Made by a program: the position numbers and the translations under genes. The notes under the pieces are model-generated. The model was given only the letters and a program-made list of their open reading frames with translations, did no database searches and was not told the origin of the DNA. This document shows, in pieces, positions 7,213 to 12,692 of a stretch of 13,507 nt of DNA; positions within the stretch are counted from its first letter, which is position 1; each line of letters starts with the position of its first letter. The DNA comes from CAYFHQ01 sp964342805 (GTDB lineage Bacteria > Bacillota > Clostridia > Peptostreptococcales > Acidaminobacteraceae), in assembly GCA_964342805.1 (NCBI GenBank), contig CAYFHQ010000102.1, positions 1 through 13,507 of the forward strand. The letters run 5' to 3'.

Positions 7213-7260
7213 TAAAAAACCCTGCAACCCAAAGCCAAGAGGTAGGAGTTGCAGGGTTTT
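7213..7260 (-). terminator. Rho-independent terminator of lexA
   Basis: AAAACCCTGCAAC (7216-7228) pairs perfectly with GTTGCAGGGTTTT (7248-7260), a 13-bp stem with a 19-base loop. On the minus strand it is followed by a long U tract (TTTTTTATT). It ends the lexA transcript, 17 bases after the stop codon. Confidence 0.9.
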
Positions 7261-7277
7261 ACCTACATATACATGTG

Positions 7278-7895
7278 TTACATGAGGCGGAATACGCCTT
7301 TTACAATGCCCAGAATACTTACGTCGTCAGTGTAAATTGGGTCCATGGAGTCATTCTCCGGCTGTAAGCGGAAACGTTTGGACTCCTTATAGAAGGTCTT
7401 GACCGTAGCGGAATCGTCCATCATGGCCACAACAATGTCACCATTGTCAGCGTCTTGTTGTTGCTTAACGAGCACGTAGTCTCGGTCATGGATACCAGCA
7501 TTGATCATGGATTCCCCTTGGATTTGGAGCATGAAGTAGTTGCCATTCTCCACAAGTGTAGTTGGAAGGGGGAAGCTCTCCTCGATATTTTCAACGGCGA
7601 GAATGGGCTGACCTGCAGTTACATTTCCAACAATGGGGACATAGGAAGTACTGGGTTTGAACGGAATTACGTTGTCAGTGGGATCCAGAAGCTCAATGGC
7701 CCTTGGTTTAGTAGGGTCACGGCGGATGAATCCTTTTTCTTCTAGCTTGTTTAGGTGACCGTGAACGGTAGAAGTGGATTTTAATCCGACACCGTCACAG
7801 ATCTCACGAACTGACGGAGGATATCCCTTTTTATGGACTTCTTCCCGAATAAAGTCAAGAATCACCTGTTGTTTTCGTGTCAGATCTCCATTCAT
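7278..7895 (-). CDS. lexA: LexA repressor (SOS regulator, S24 autoprotease)
   Basis: 205 residues, the usual LexA length. The N-terminal winged helix (1-65: LTRKQQVILDFI, GYPPSVREICDGVGLKSTSTVHGHLNKLEEKGFIRRD) binds operators. The C-terminal S24 domain carries the self-cleavage site A94-G95 (NVTAGQP) and the Ser-Lys dyad S129 (GESMINAGI) and K166 (ATVKTFYK). All residues for RecA-stimulated self-cleavage are present, so it should be functional. It represses DNA-damage genes until RecA filaments trigger its cleavage. The start ATG 7895 has GAGGTG upstream. It is divergent from a LysM gene, and the spacer has four LexA boxes, one overlapping its own -35 element, so it is autoregulated. A LexA box also lies on the recombinase promoter 3.3 kb away. 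Confidence 0.97.
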   Translation of the reverse strand: MNGDLTRKQQVILDFIREEVHKKGYPPSVREICDGVGLKSTSTVHGHLNKLEEKGFIRRDPTKPRAIELLDPTDNVIPFKPSTSYVPIVGNVTAGQPILAVENIEESFPLPTTLVENGNYFMLQIQGESMINAGIHDRDYVLVKQQQDADNGDIVVAMMDDSATVKTFYKESKRFRLQPENDSMDPIYTDDVSILGIVKGVFRLM

Positions 7896-7925
7896 AAAAA
7901 CACCTCAAATCCTTTATTTGACTAA

Positions 7926-7954
7926 AGTATAACATAGGGGTCTTTCAAAATCAA
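7926..7954 (-). promoter_or_regulatory. lexA promoter
   Basis: On the minus strand: TTGATT (7954-7949), a 17-base spacer, TATACT (7931-7926). The -35 overlaps the LexA box at 7952-7965, as expected for autorepression. Confidence 0.6.
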
Positions 7955-7965
7955 ACATAAGTTCG
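7952..7965. promoter_or_regulatory. LexA (SOS) box 1, lexA-proximal
   Basis: CAAACATAAGTTCG matches CGAAC-N4-GTTCG at 9 of 10 fixed positions and overlaps the -35 of lexA. Confidence 0.7.
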
Positions 7966-7966
7966 G

Positions 7967-7980
7967 AAAACATTTGTTCG
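7967..7980. promoter_or_regulatory. LexA (SOS) box 2, weak
   Basis: AAAACATTTGTTCG matches 8 of 10 fixed positions. Its centre is 15 bases from box 1, so two LexA dimers could bind side by side. Confidence 0.5.
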
Positions 7981-7987
7981 ATTTCTG

Positions 7988-8016
7988 TTTACATAGAACG
8001 CTTGTTCGGGTATAAT
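7988..8016 (+). promoter_or_regulatory. Promoter of the LysM (yneA-like) gene
   Basis: TTTACA (7988-7993), a 17-base spacer, then perfect TATAAT (8011-8016). LexA box 3 fills the spacer and box 4 covers the predicted start site, so tight SOS repression is expected. Confidence 0.85.
7995..8008. promoter_or_regulatory. LexA (SOS) box 3, in the LysM promoter spacer
   Basis: AGAACGCTTGTTCG matches 9 of 10 fixed positions of CGAAC-N4-GTTCG and lies between the -35 and -10 hexamers of the LysM gene promoter. Confidence 0.8.
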
Positions 8017-8021
8017 AAAAA

Positions 8022-8035
8022 CGAACAGATGTTCG
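8022..8035. promoter_or_regulatory. LexA (SOS) box 4, perfect consensus
   Basis: CGAACAGATGTTCG matches all 10 fixed positions of the Firmicute SOS box and covers the predicted transcription start of the LysM gene. Confidence 0.92.
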
Positions 8036-8067
8036 GATAACAAATAATCCGTTTCGGAGGTAGTCAT

Positions 8068-8406
8068 ATGAGAAACTCTTATAAGAAGCGAAGAAAAACA
8101 CGAGTTCAAATTGTAAGCAAAACACGGTTCACCTTGTCCATCCTATTTATCCTTTTATTCGTAGGTTCATCCATTAGTTTGGCCCTGGGAGCATTCGACA
8201 GTGAAGGTGCAGACATTGCAGATTACATAGACGTACATGTAGCCAGTGGGGACTCCCTATGGACCATAGCCAAGGAAGTCAACCATGTCCACTATGCTGG
8301 GGAAGAAGACGTTAGAAAGATCATCTTTAGTATCAGAAAAGCCAACAATATAGACTATGACAGTGTCATTCGACCGGGTGACGTCCTAACTGTTCCCTTG
8401 TCATAG
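8068..8406 (+). CDS. yneA: LysM domain membrane protein, YneA-like SOS cell-division inhibitor
   Basis: 112 residues, close to B. subtilis YneA (about 100). A positively charged start (MRNSYKKRRKTR) is followed by one hydrophobic segment at about 22-42 (FTLSILFILLFVGSSISLALG), so the C-terminus is outside the cell. Residues 54-111 form a LysM domain (DVHVASGDSLWTIAKEVN... to IRPGDVLTVPL), which binds peptidoglycan. In B. subtilis, YneA made during SOS delays septation until damage is repaired and is cleared by proteolysis. Same position, divergent from lexA, and same control: promoter TTTACA-N17-TATAAT with one LexA box in the spacer and a perfect one on the start site. GGAGG (8056-8060) precedes ATG 8068. 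A strong terminator follows, so it is probably transcribed alone. The role is inferred from architecture and location, as LysM proteins diverge fast. Confidence 0.88.
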   Translation: MRNSYKKRRKTRVQIVSKTRFTLSILFILLFVGSSISLALGAFDSEGADIADYIDVHVASGDSLWTIAKEVNHVHYAGEEDVRKIIFSIRKANNIDYDSVIRPGDVLTVPLS

Positions 8407-8453
8407 GAATCAAATTGTGTCCCATGGAGCGCTGCCAAGCAGCTGCACCTATC

Positions 8454-8497
8454 ACAAGCCCTCGCCAACTACCCTGCGAGGGCTTGTTGTTTTTTTG
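8454..8497 (+). terminator. Rho-independent terminator of the LysM gene
   Basis: ACAAGCCCTCGC (8454-8465) pairs perfectly with GCGAGGGCTTGT (8476-8487) around a 10-base loop, followed by TGTTTTTTT. It separates the SOS gene from the TetR gene. Confidence 0.93.
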
Positions 8498-8527
8498 CCC
8501 AATATGTCAGAATTGCTCTACAAATCA

Positions 8528-8556
8528 TTGCGTCTCTTATCTCCATTGATTACAAT
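8528..8556 (+). promoter_or_regulatory. Candidate promoter of the TetR gene
   Basis: TTGCGT (8528-8533), a 17-base spacer, TACAAT (8551-8556). The -35 is moderate, the -10 good. The -10 overlaps the inverted repeat at 8546-8568. Confidence 0.5.
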
Positions 8557-8568
8557 TAAAGTAATCGA
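8546..8568. promoter_or_regulatory. Candidate TetR operator (inverted repeat)
   Basis: TTGATTAC (8546-8553) and GTAATCGA (8561-8568) form an inverted repeat with 7 of 8 positions matching and a 7-base centre, placed over the likely -10 and just before the TetR start. This is the usual layout for self-repression. Confidence 0.5.
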
Positions 8569-8594
8569 ACGTGTGTCTTGGATGGGAGTCAACC

Positions 8595-9173
8595 ATGAAG
8601 GAAGATCTACGGATTGTTAAATCAAAGGAAAAGATCTATGACGCCTTAGCCACCCTAATGCTGGTGCAGGAGTATGAGGACATTCAACTCATGGACATTG
8701 CCAAACAGGCCAAGGTGTCTAGACAGACAATATATCGCAACTTTCAACATAAGGAACATATCTTACTGGACCGTTTTGACAGGTGGTTCCATCAGGTATT
8801 GGAAGATGTAAAGGCGTTAGAAAAAACGCCTGACAAGGTCAACCACCTCTTTTCCAAGGTGGGAGAGGACCTTACTTTCTTTCGCCTCCTGGCTGGTGCC
8901 CACTTGGACATGCCCTTGCTCAGGTACTTCAACGAGATCACCCAGGCCATTGTACCCGCTAGACCCAAGGCAACTACCTATGTGGACCAAGTCGCCAGTG
9001 ACCTGTGGATTCAATACCATGCAGGTGGCCTTTTTCAGTTGTACCGTAGCATGCTCAATGAAACCACCAGACTGCGCCCCGATGAGTTAACCCAGTTATT
9101 CCTGTCTTTGGTCTATCAGGACAGCCAACTGGAACCATCCGATACGTTGGAGGGATCAGATGAAAAGACATAG
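8595..9173 (+). CDS. TetR/AcrR family transcriptional regulator
   Basis: 192 residues from ATG 8595. The N-terminal ~60 residues are a TetR DNA-binding domain: KEKIYDALATLMLVQEYEDIQLMDIAKQAKVSRQTIYRNFQHKEHIL, with helix-turn-helix at about 32-50 and the IYRNFQHKE motif in place of the usual YYHFxNKE. The rest is a helical ligand/dimer domain with no recognised ligand signature; it is weakly like the group seen in DhaS-type regulators. The in-frame GTG at 8571 has no ribosome site, while GGGAG (8584-8588) is well placed for ATG 8595. Its last 14 bases overlap the next gene, so the two products are probably translationally coupled and work together. An inverted repeat on its promoter suggests self-repression. 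It lies inside the SOS cluster but has only a half-matching LexA site upstream. Confidence 0.87.
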   Translation: MKEDLRIVKSKEKIYDALATLMLVQEYEDIQLMDIAKQAKVSRQTIYRNFQHKEHILLDRFDRWFHQVLEDVKALEKTPDKVNHLFSKVGEDLTFFRLLAGAHLDMPLLRYFNEITQAIVPARPKATTYVDQVASDLWIQYHAGGLFQLYRSMLNETTRLRPDELTQLFLSLVYQDSQLEPSDTLEGSDEKT

Positions 9174-9903
9174 AAGGAGGAGCATTTGGTACCGTTGGTG
9201 TGGTATGATAGGCGGATTCCACTTGCTTGTTCACGAGTTTACCAAAGGGAGCCTGGACGCTAGAAGTGTCATGTGGCAGCGGATACCTGAAGACCTGGGC
9301 CTGGCCCTTGCCAAGTTCTTTCTCAATCAGACCGCAGCCTCCATAGCCTTGCTCCTGGTGGCCATATCCATCCTGCACTTTATGTTGGAATACCATCACT
9401 ATCACAAGTATGCCACCGCTTGTATGCGCAATATCCGCAGTATATTAACAGACCGACTCCATATGTACGCCAGCCATACTGGCATGGTGGAGTCCAGTTT
9501 TCAGTTCCAGTCCCTGACGGACAAGGAAGTGGAGGACATAGCCTTTCGCGTGAAGACCATGCCCCATGACTGGACCTATACTAGAGACCAACTCCAACAC
9601 TTACAGGACCACAATCATAGTTTAATCCGAAAAATCGGTTCCCTGGAAACAGACCTCCATGGCATGCACATCCTCCACCGAATTTACGAGGTCTTCCGTA
9701 TGGTCTTCCTGAAAAATGTGGACCATGTGGACCACCTGCTTGGCCAAGAAGACTCAGAGGCTAAGGGGGAGGAACACCTCTACCTGACCAAGTTGCTTCG
9801 GAATGAAGTCACTCTGATCATGAAGTGTTTAGACTACATCAAGCGTATTGAACGCCACTACCACCGGTTTGTCATGGGCTTTTATATTCCACAAACCCAG
9901 TAG
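9160..9903 (+). CDS. Histidine-rich membrane protein of unknown function, coupled to the TetR gene
   Basis: 247 residues, family not recognised. It starts with a basic stretch (MKRHRRR), has a weakly hydrophobic patch near 14-27 (CGMIGGFHLLVHEF) and one clear membrane helix near 56-77 (NQTAASIALLLVAISILHFML). The remaining ~165 residues look soluble and mainly helical, with a possible coiled coil around 140-170 (RDQLQHLQDHNHSLIRKIGSLETDL). Histidine is unusually common, 21 of 247 residues, including HHYH directly after the helix (79-82) and a HLQDHNH cluster; metal binding is possible but there is no known metal motif. Its ATG 9160 overlaps the TetR gene by 14 bases, with GGAGG at 9149-9153, so the pair forms an operon and the TetR protein may control it. 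It could be a sensor, a transporter partner or a cell-envelope factor; sequence does not decide. Confidence 0.75.
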   Translation: MKRHRRRSIWYRWCGMIGGFHLLVHEFTKGSLDARSVMWQRIPEDLGLALAKFFLNQTAASIALLLVAISILHFMLEYHHYHKYATACMRNIRSILTDRLHMYASHTGMVESSFQFQSLTDKEVEDIAFRVKTMPHDWTYTRDQLQHLQDHNHSLIRKIGSLETDLHGMHILHRIYEVFRMVFLKNVDHVDHLLGQEDSEAKGEEHLYLTKLLRNEVTLIMKCLDYIKRIERHYHRFVMGFYIPQTQ

Positions 9904-9956
9904 GCCCTCTGGGCAAAAGGTCACCAAGTCAAATGGACAACACGAACAAAAAAATG

Positions 9957-9990
9957 ACCGCCACCACTGAACATAGTGGTGGCGGTTTTA
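9957..9990. terminator. Bidirectional terminator between the membrane protein and recombinase genes
   Basis: ACCGCCACCACT (9957-9968) pairs perfectly with AGTGGTGGCGGT (9975-9986) around a 6-base loop. TTTTAT follows on +, and a run of seven Ts follows two bases after the stem on the minus strand, so it can end both convergent transcripts. Confidence 0.88.
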
Positions 9991-10034
9991 TCATTTCATT
10001 GGAACCTATCATTCAATTAGCAAACGCTTGTTTT

Positions 10035-11162
10035 CTACTCATTAAACTCATCCAATATCTCATAGTTCTTAATAATATCCCGCTTCAAATTCTTCCGGTG
10101 GGCTGCATAGAGCTGGGTCGTCGTCACATTATCGTGGTCCAGGAGGTTCTGGACGTCATAGATAGAAAAACCATACTCAATCAAGGACGAAGCCGCTGTG
10201 GCCCTCAGTTTGTGAGGAGAGTAGCCGTCCTCCCGGTTGGTCCCCATACCAATGGAACTATACTTCTTGACCAGCTTGCAAATGGCATTGAGGGTCATTC
10301 GTTTCCCTTGGAGGGACAAGAAGAGGGCGTCCTCATGGCCAACTTGCACCTTTTGGGCCATGTCTCGATCCAGGTCCAGGTACTCCTTAATGGTCGTCTC
10401 AATGGTATTGTTAATGGGCATGGTCACTTCCTTGCCCCGCTTCCTATAAATCTTAAACTCCCCCCGGCGGAAGTTAAAAGAGGAGATGTTCAACTGTTGC
10501 AACTCAGACAGACGCAGACCATAGGTGACAAAGAGGACCAAAATGGCCTTGTCCCGGTGTTTGGTTTTCTTCCAGTACTGCTTTTCCTTGTCTGTGAGGC
10601 CCTCGCCAGTTTCCACTGCGTCAATCATCATGGCCACTTCATCAATCTCCAACTTCTTTATGGCATCAGGCTGGGGTTTGGGCAGCTTAATAGGATTAAA
10701 GCCATCTGTGATATTGTTTTCAATGGCCTCCTCACGGAAGAGGAACTTGAACAAGACACTCAGGGAGGACCGCTTACGGGACAGGGACCGGTTGTGGTTT
10801 TCCATGACATAGGTGACTTCGCCCTGGTCCACGTAATACTGGGTACAGTAGTCACCCAGATAACGGTTGATATCCCTGGCACGCAAGGCCTGAAAGTCTG
10901 CCAGGCTAATGTCTTTGGCTTCCTCAGCCTGGGTTAGGCCTGTTTCGTTACACAAGTAGCGACAAAAGAAGTGCAGGTCCTTCAAGTAGGCCAGCCGTGT
11001 GGAAATAGCCACCGCATTTTTAAGGTATATAAAGTAATCCATCAAAAAAGGAGGCAGGTCGTTTTCTATCTCCCTACATTTTTGCTGGTAGCCATGTTCC
11101 TTTTGAACGATATTATCTGGCTTAGAAAATTTGTTGTGAACTTTGATGACACGTTTTGCCAT
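10035..11162 (-). CDS. Tyrosine recombinase / integrase (XerC/D-like), predicted LexA-controlled
   Basis: 375 residues from the start at 11162. The N-terminal SAM-like core-binding domain (about 36-150) includes LPPFLMDYFIYLKNAVAISTRLAY and LSRKRSSLSVLFKFLF. The catalytic domain (about 170-375) has the full set: R217 (TYGLRLSEL), K244 on the beta hairpin (KRGKEVTMPI), H317 and R320 (SPHKLRATAAS), H343 (LLDHDN) and nucleophile Y352 (TTQLYAAH). It should cut and rejoin DNA through a 3'-phosphotyrosine link. It is about 75 residues longer than XerC/XerD (~300), with a basic N-terminal extension. A start at 11213 is possible, but CGGAGG precedes ATG 11162. No attachment sites, tRNA or phage genes are near, so it is probably a resident gene; related lexA-linked recombinases are often annotated 'XerC' in Clostridia. 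A LexA box lies on its promoter. Confidence 0.93.
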   Translation of the reverse strand: MAKRVIKVHNKFSKPDNIVQKEHGYQQKCREIENDLPPFLMDYFIYLKNAVAISTRLAYLKDLHFFCRYLCNETGLTQAEEAKDISLADFQALRARDINRYLGDYCTQYYVDQGEVTYVMENHNRSLSRKRSSLSVLFKFLFREEAIENNITDGFNPIKLPKPQPDAIKKLEIDEVAMMIDAVETGEGLTDKEKQYWKKTKHRDKAILVLFVTYGLRLSELQQLNISSFNFRRGEFKIYRKRGKEVTMPINNTIETTIKEYLDLDRDMAQKVQVGHEDALFLSLQGKRMTLNAICKLVKKYSSIGMGTNREDGYSPHKLRATAASSLIEYGFSIYDVQNLLDHDNVTTTQLYAAHRKNLKRDIIKNYEILDEFNE

Positions 11163-11171
11163 GACAACCTC

Positions 11172-11185
11172 CGAACATTCGTTTG
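11172..11185. promoter_or_regulatory. LexA (SOS) box at the recombinase start site
   Basis: CGAACATTCGTTTG matches CGAAC-N4-GTTYG at every fixed position (9 of 10 against the strict GTTCG). It lies 10 bases before the start codon and at about +1 relative to the promoter at 11191-11220. Confidence 0.8.
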
Positions 11186-11190
11186 CCCTT

Positions 11191-11220
11191 ATTATATCGC
11201 TGGAAGAGGCCATCTTTCAA
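11191..11220 (-). promoter_or_regulatory. Promoter of the tyrosine recombinase gene
   Basis: On the minus strand: TTGAAA (11220-11215), an 18-base spacer, perfect TATAAT (11196-11191). The transcription start would fall near 11184, on the LexA box. Confidence 0.75.
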
Positions 11221-11245
11221 GGGAAAACAGAAGCTTCTCACGACA

Positions 11246-11274
11246 TTCAACAATTATGGTAAAATCAGTATATG
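11246..11274 (+). promoter_or_regulatory. Weak candidate promoter of the GNAT gene
   Basis: TTCAAC (11246-11251), a 17-base spacer, TATATG (11269-11274). An alternative -10 is TAAAAT (11260-11265) with TTCTCA (11235-11240) at 19 bases. Either would lie shortly before ATG 11306; neither is strong. Confidence 0.35.
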
Positions 11275-11305
11275 TTTACTGGCACATAATAGAATGGAGG
11301 TTCCC

Positions 11306-12088
11306 ATGAAATACACCATGGCCCGTAGTCCTGGCCCCTTGGATATAGACGTCAACCCCATAGTCATTGAGGACTGCACCCTGGGGGGAGATGCGCTTGA
11401 ACGTACACTTCTTGACCTGATCCCAGACATGATCTTTGGTAGCGATGACCCTGACCATCAAAACAATCCACCTGACGAGTTCATCCATAAGTTCGTAACA
11501 GGACAAATCGGTCGATATGACGAACGGGTTGTTACCCTGGCCAAATTAGATCAAGAACCTGTAGGCATGCTCATTGCTACGGCGGTTGCCGACGATCAGA
11601 TCTTTCTTCTAAACATTGGAATCCTACCTGACCATAGGGGGGCTGGCATAGGAACGGCCTTGATTAAGGACTTACTCAACAGGCACCAAGACAAATACTG
11701 CCTATTGGGGGTTCACAGCAAAAATACCAGGGCCATGGCCCTTTATGACCGTCTGGGCTTCAAGCGGGTTGAACAAAGTTTTGAAGCTCCCATGTTTGTT
11801 GGTATGGGCTCTGACCTCTACAAGGAAATAGACGCCATAGCGGACCAGATAAAGACCTATAAGGACCAATTGACCCGGCAGGGTCTAACAGACCTACCGA
11901 GCATTCTCATGACCAACCATGATGAAACCAGAGCAGACCAGAACATTTCCCTGGCCTCAAAGGAGTTTATCATTCGGTCTTTTGGAGACCCTGTGAGACA
12001 CTCTAAAGAGGAGTCTGGTGGGGTAGAGGGCTTCATGGACCAATTAAAGTCAGCCTATGAAGACCTGCTGCAGAGGAAAAATGAGTAA
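11306..12088 (+). CDS. GNAT family N-acetyltransferase with ~100-residue C-terminal extension
   Basis: 260 residues from ATG 11306, which has GGAGG (11296-11300) upstream. Residues ~17-165 form a GNAT domain: LLNIGILPDHRGAGIGTALI holds the acetyl-CoA pyrophosphate loop R111-G-A-G-I-G, and VHSKNTRAMALYDRLGF (136-152) is the CoA-side helix and strand. The first part (LLDLIPDMIFGSDDPDHQ...DEFIHKFV) probably shapes the substrate pocket. The last ~95 residues (from about 165) are polar and helical with no recognised domain, longer than a usual GNAT (150-180). The substrate is unknown: ribosomal protein, small amine or antibiotic are all possible. It is divergent from the recombinase gene across 143 bases, and the LexA box there is too far from its promoter to control it directly. 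Confidence 0.85.
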   Translation: MKYTMARSPGPLDIDVNPIVIEDCTLGGDALERTLLDLIPDMIFGSDDPDHQNNPPDEFIHKFVTGQIGRYDERVVTLAKLDQEPVGMLIATAVADDQIFLLNIGILPDHRGAGIGTALIKDLLNRHQDKYCLLGVHSKNTRAMALYDRLGFKRVEQSFEAPMFVGMGSDLYKEIDAIADQIKTYKDQLTRQGLTDLPSILMTNHDETRADQNISLASKEFIIRSFGDPVRHSKEESGGVEGFMDQLKSAYEDLLQRKNE

Positions 12089-12105
12089 AAACTAATTTTA
12101 TGAAG

Positions 12106-12134
12106 TTGCCAGTGCAACTATCTTGCCATACAAT
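12106..12134 (+). promoter_or_regulatory. Promoter of the marR-MATE operon
   Basis: TTGCCA (12106-12111), a 17-base spacer, TACAAT (12129-12134). Both hexamers match 5 of 6 consensus bases. The -10 touches the palindrome at 12133-12160. Confidence 0.75.
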
Positions 12135-12160
12135 AAGTAGGATAAGCCTTATCCACTTAT
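12133..12160. promoter_or_regulatory. 28-base imperfect palindrome, candidate MarR operator
   Basis: Outer arms ATAAGT (12133-12138) and ACTTAT (12155-12160), inner arms GGATAAG (12140-12146) and CTTATCC (12148-12154), with a central C and one unpaired A at 12139: 13 base pairs in all. It covers the end of the -10 and the predicted start site, the expected place for self-repression by the MarR protein encoded just downstream. Confidence 0.65.
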
Positions 12161-12185
12161 AGTAGCAAGGAGACGTAAATATATT

Positions 12186-12692
12186 ATGGTAACCAGACCG
12201 CACATAAAGAAATGTAAAAATGACGACAGACCCTCCATCGGACGTTATATTGGGTCCATACACCGTCATATTCACATTGTCATCCAGCAAATGCTCAAGC
12301 CCTACGGCATGGGGTCAGGCCAGTGCTTCTTCATGAATGTCATTTGCCACCATGAAGGTCTGTCTCAAAAAGAGCTGTCAGAGATTATGCATATAGACAA
12401 GGCCACTACGACCAAGGCCTTGAAGAAACTTGTCCAAGGGGGTTGGGTAGAGCGTAAGGCTGACCCCAATGATGGACGCCAGTACCAGTTGTTTCTCACA
12501 GACAAGGGCCAGGCCTTTATGCCAACCTTCCACGGGATCTTAGATCAGATCACAGATGGTCTTTCTAAGGGCTATGAAGAGGAGGAATACCAGAAGGTGA
12601 TCGCCATGATGGACCAACTCCAGGCCAACGTGGTTCAAATGGTAGAGGACGTTAAACAAAGAGACACAAGCCCTAGAGGTGACCATGAATAA
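12186..12692 (+). CDS. MarR family transcriptional regulator of the downstream MATE pump
   Basis: 168 residues. The winged helix-turn-helix is at about 45-105: FFMNVICHHEGLSQKELSEIMHIDKATTTKALKKLVQGGWVERKADPNDGRQYQLFLTDKGQ, with the conserved DxR-type wing (DPNDGRQYQLFLT). Helices on both sides form the dimer interface. MarR dimers bind short palindromes and release them when a ligand binds. A 13-bp palindrome lies over the promoter, and the gene overlaps the MATE gene by 8 bases (ATGAATAA), so it very likely represses itself and the pump, as MepR does for MepA in Staphylococcus aureus. The start at ATG 12186 is 13 bases after AAGGAG (12167-12172), longer than usual; no closer in-frame start exists, so translation may be weak. 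Confidence 0.9.
   Translation: MVTRPHIKKCKNDDRPSIGRYIGSIHRHIHIVIQQMLKPYGMGSGQCFFMNVICHHEGLSQKELSEIMHIDKATTTKALKKLVQGGWVERKADPNDGRQYQLFLTDKGQAFMPTFHGILDQITDGLSKGYEEEEYQKVIAMMDQLQANVVQMVEDVKQRDTSPRGDHE

Noticed and set aside
7922..8125. 67-codon open frame on the minus strand across the lexA spacer
   Set aside because: It covers four LexA boxes and both promoters, so the region is regulatory.
8566..8579. Possible LexA box CGAACGTGTGTCTT upstream of the TetR gene
   Set aside because: Only the left half fits; 7 of 10 fixed positions match, which is too weak to claim SOS control of the TetR operon.
9933..10937. 334-codon open frame on + opposite the recombinase
   Set aside because: It is antisense to a recombinase with all catalytic residues and reads through the terminator at 9957-9986. 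Its hydrophobic composition reflects the complement of the real gene.
10035..11162. Recombinase as the marker of an integrated phage or island
   Set aside because: No tRNA, attachment repeats, phage or conjugation genes are seen, and the flanking genes look like ordinary chromosomal genes next to lexA.
11172..11305. SOS control of the GNAT gene through the shared divergent spacer
   Set aside because: The LexA box lies at least 60 bases upstream of the GNAT promoter candidates, outside the usual range for direct repression.
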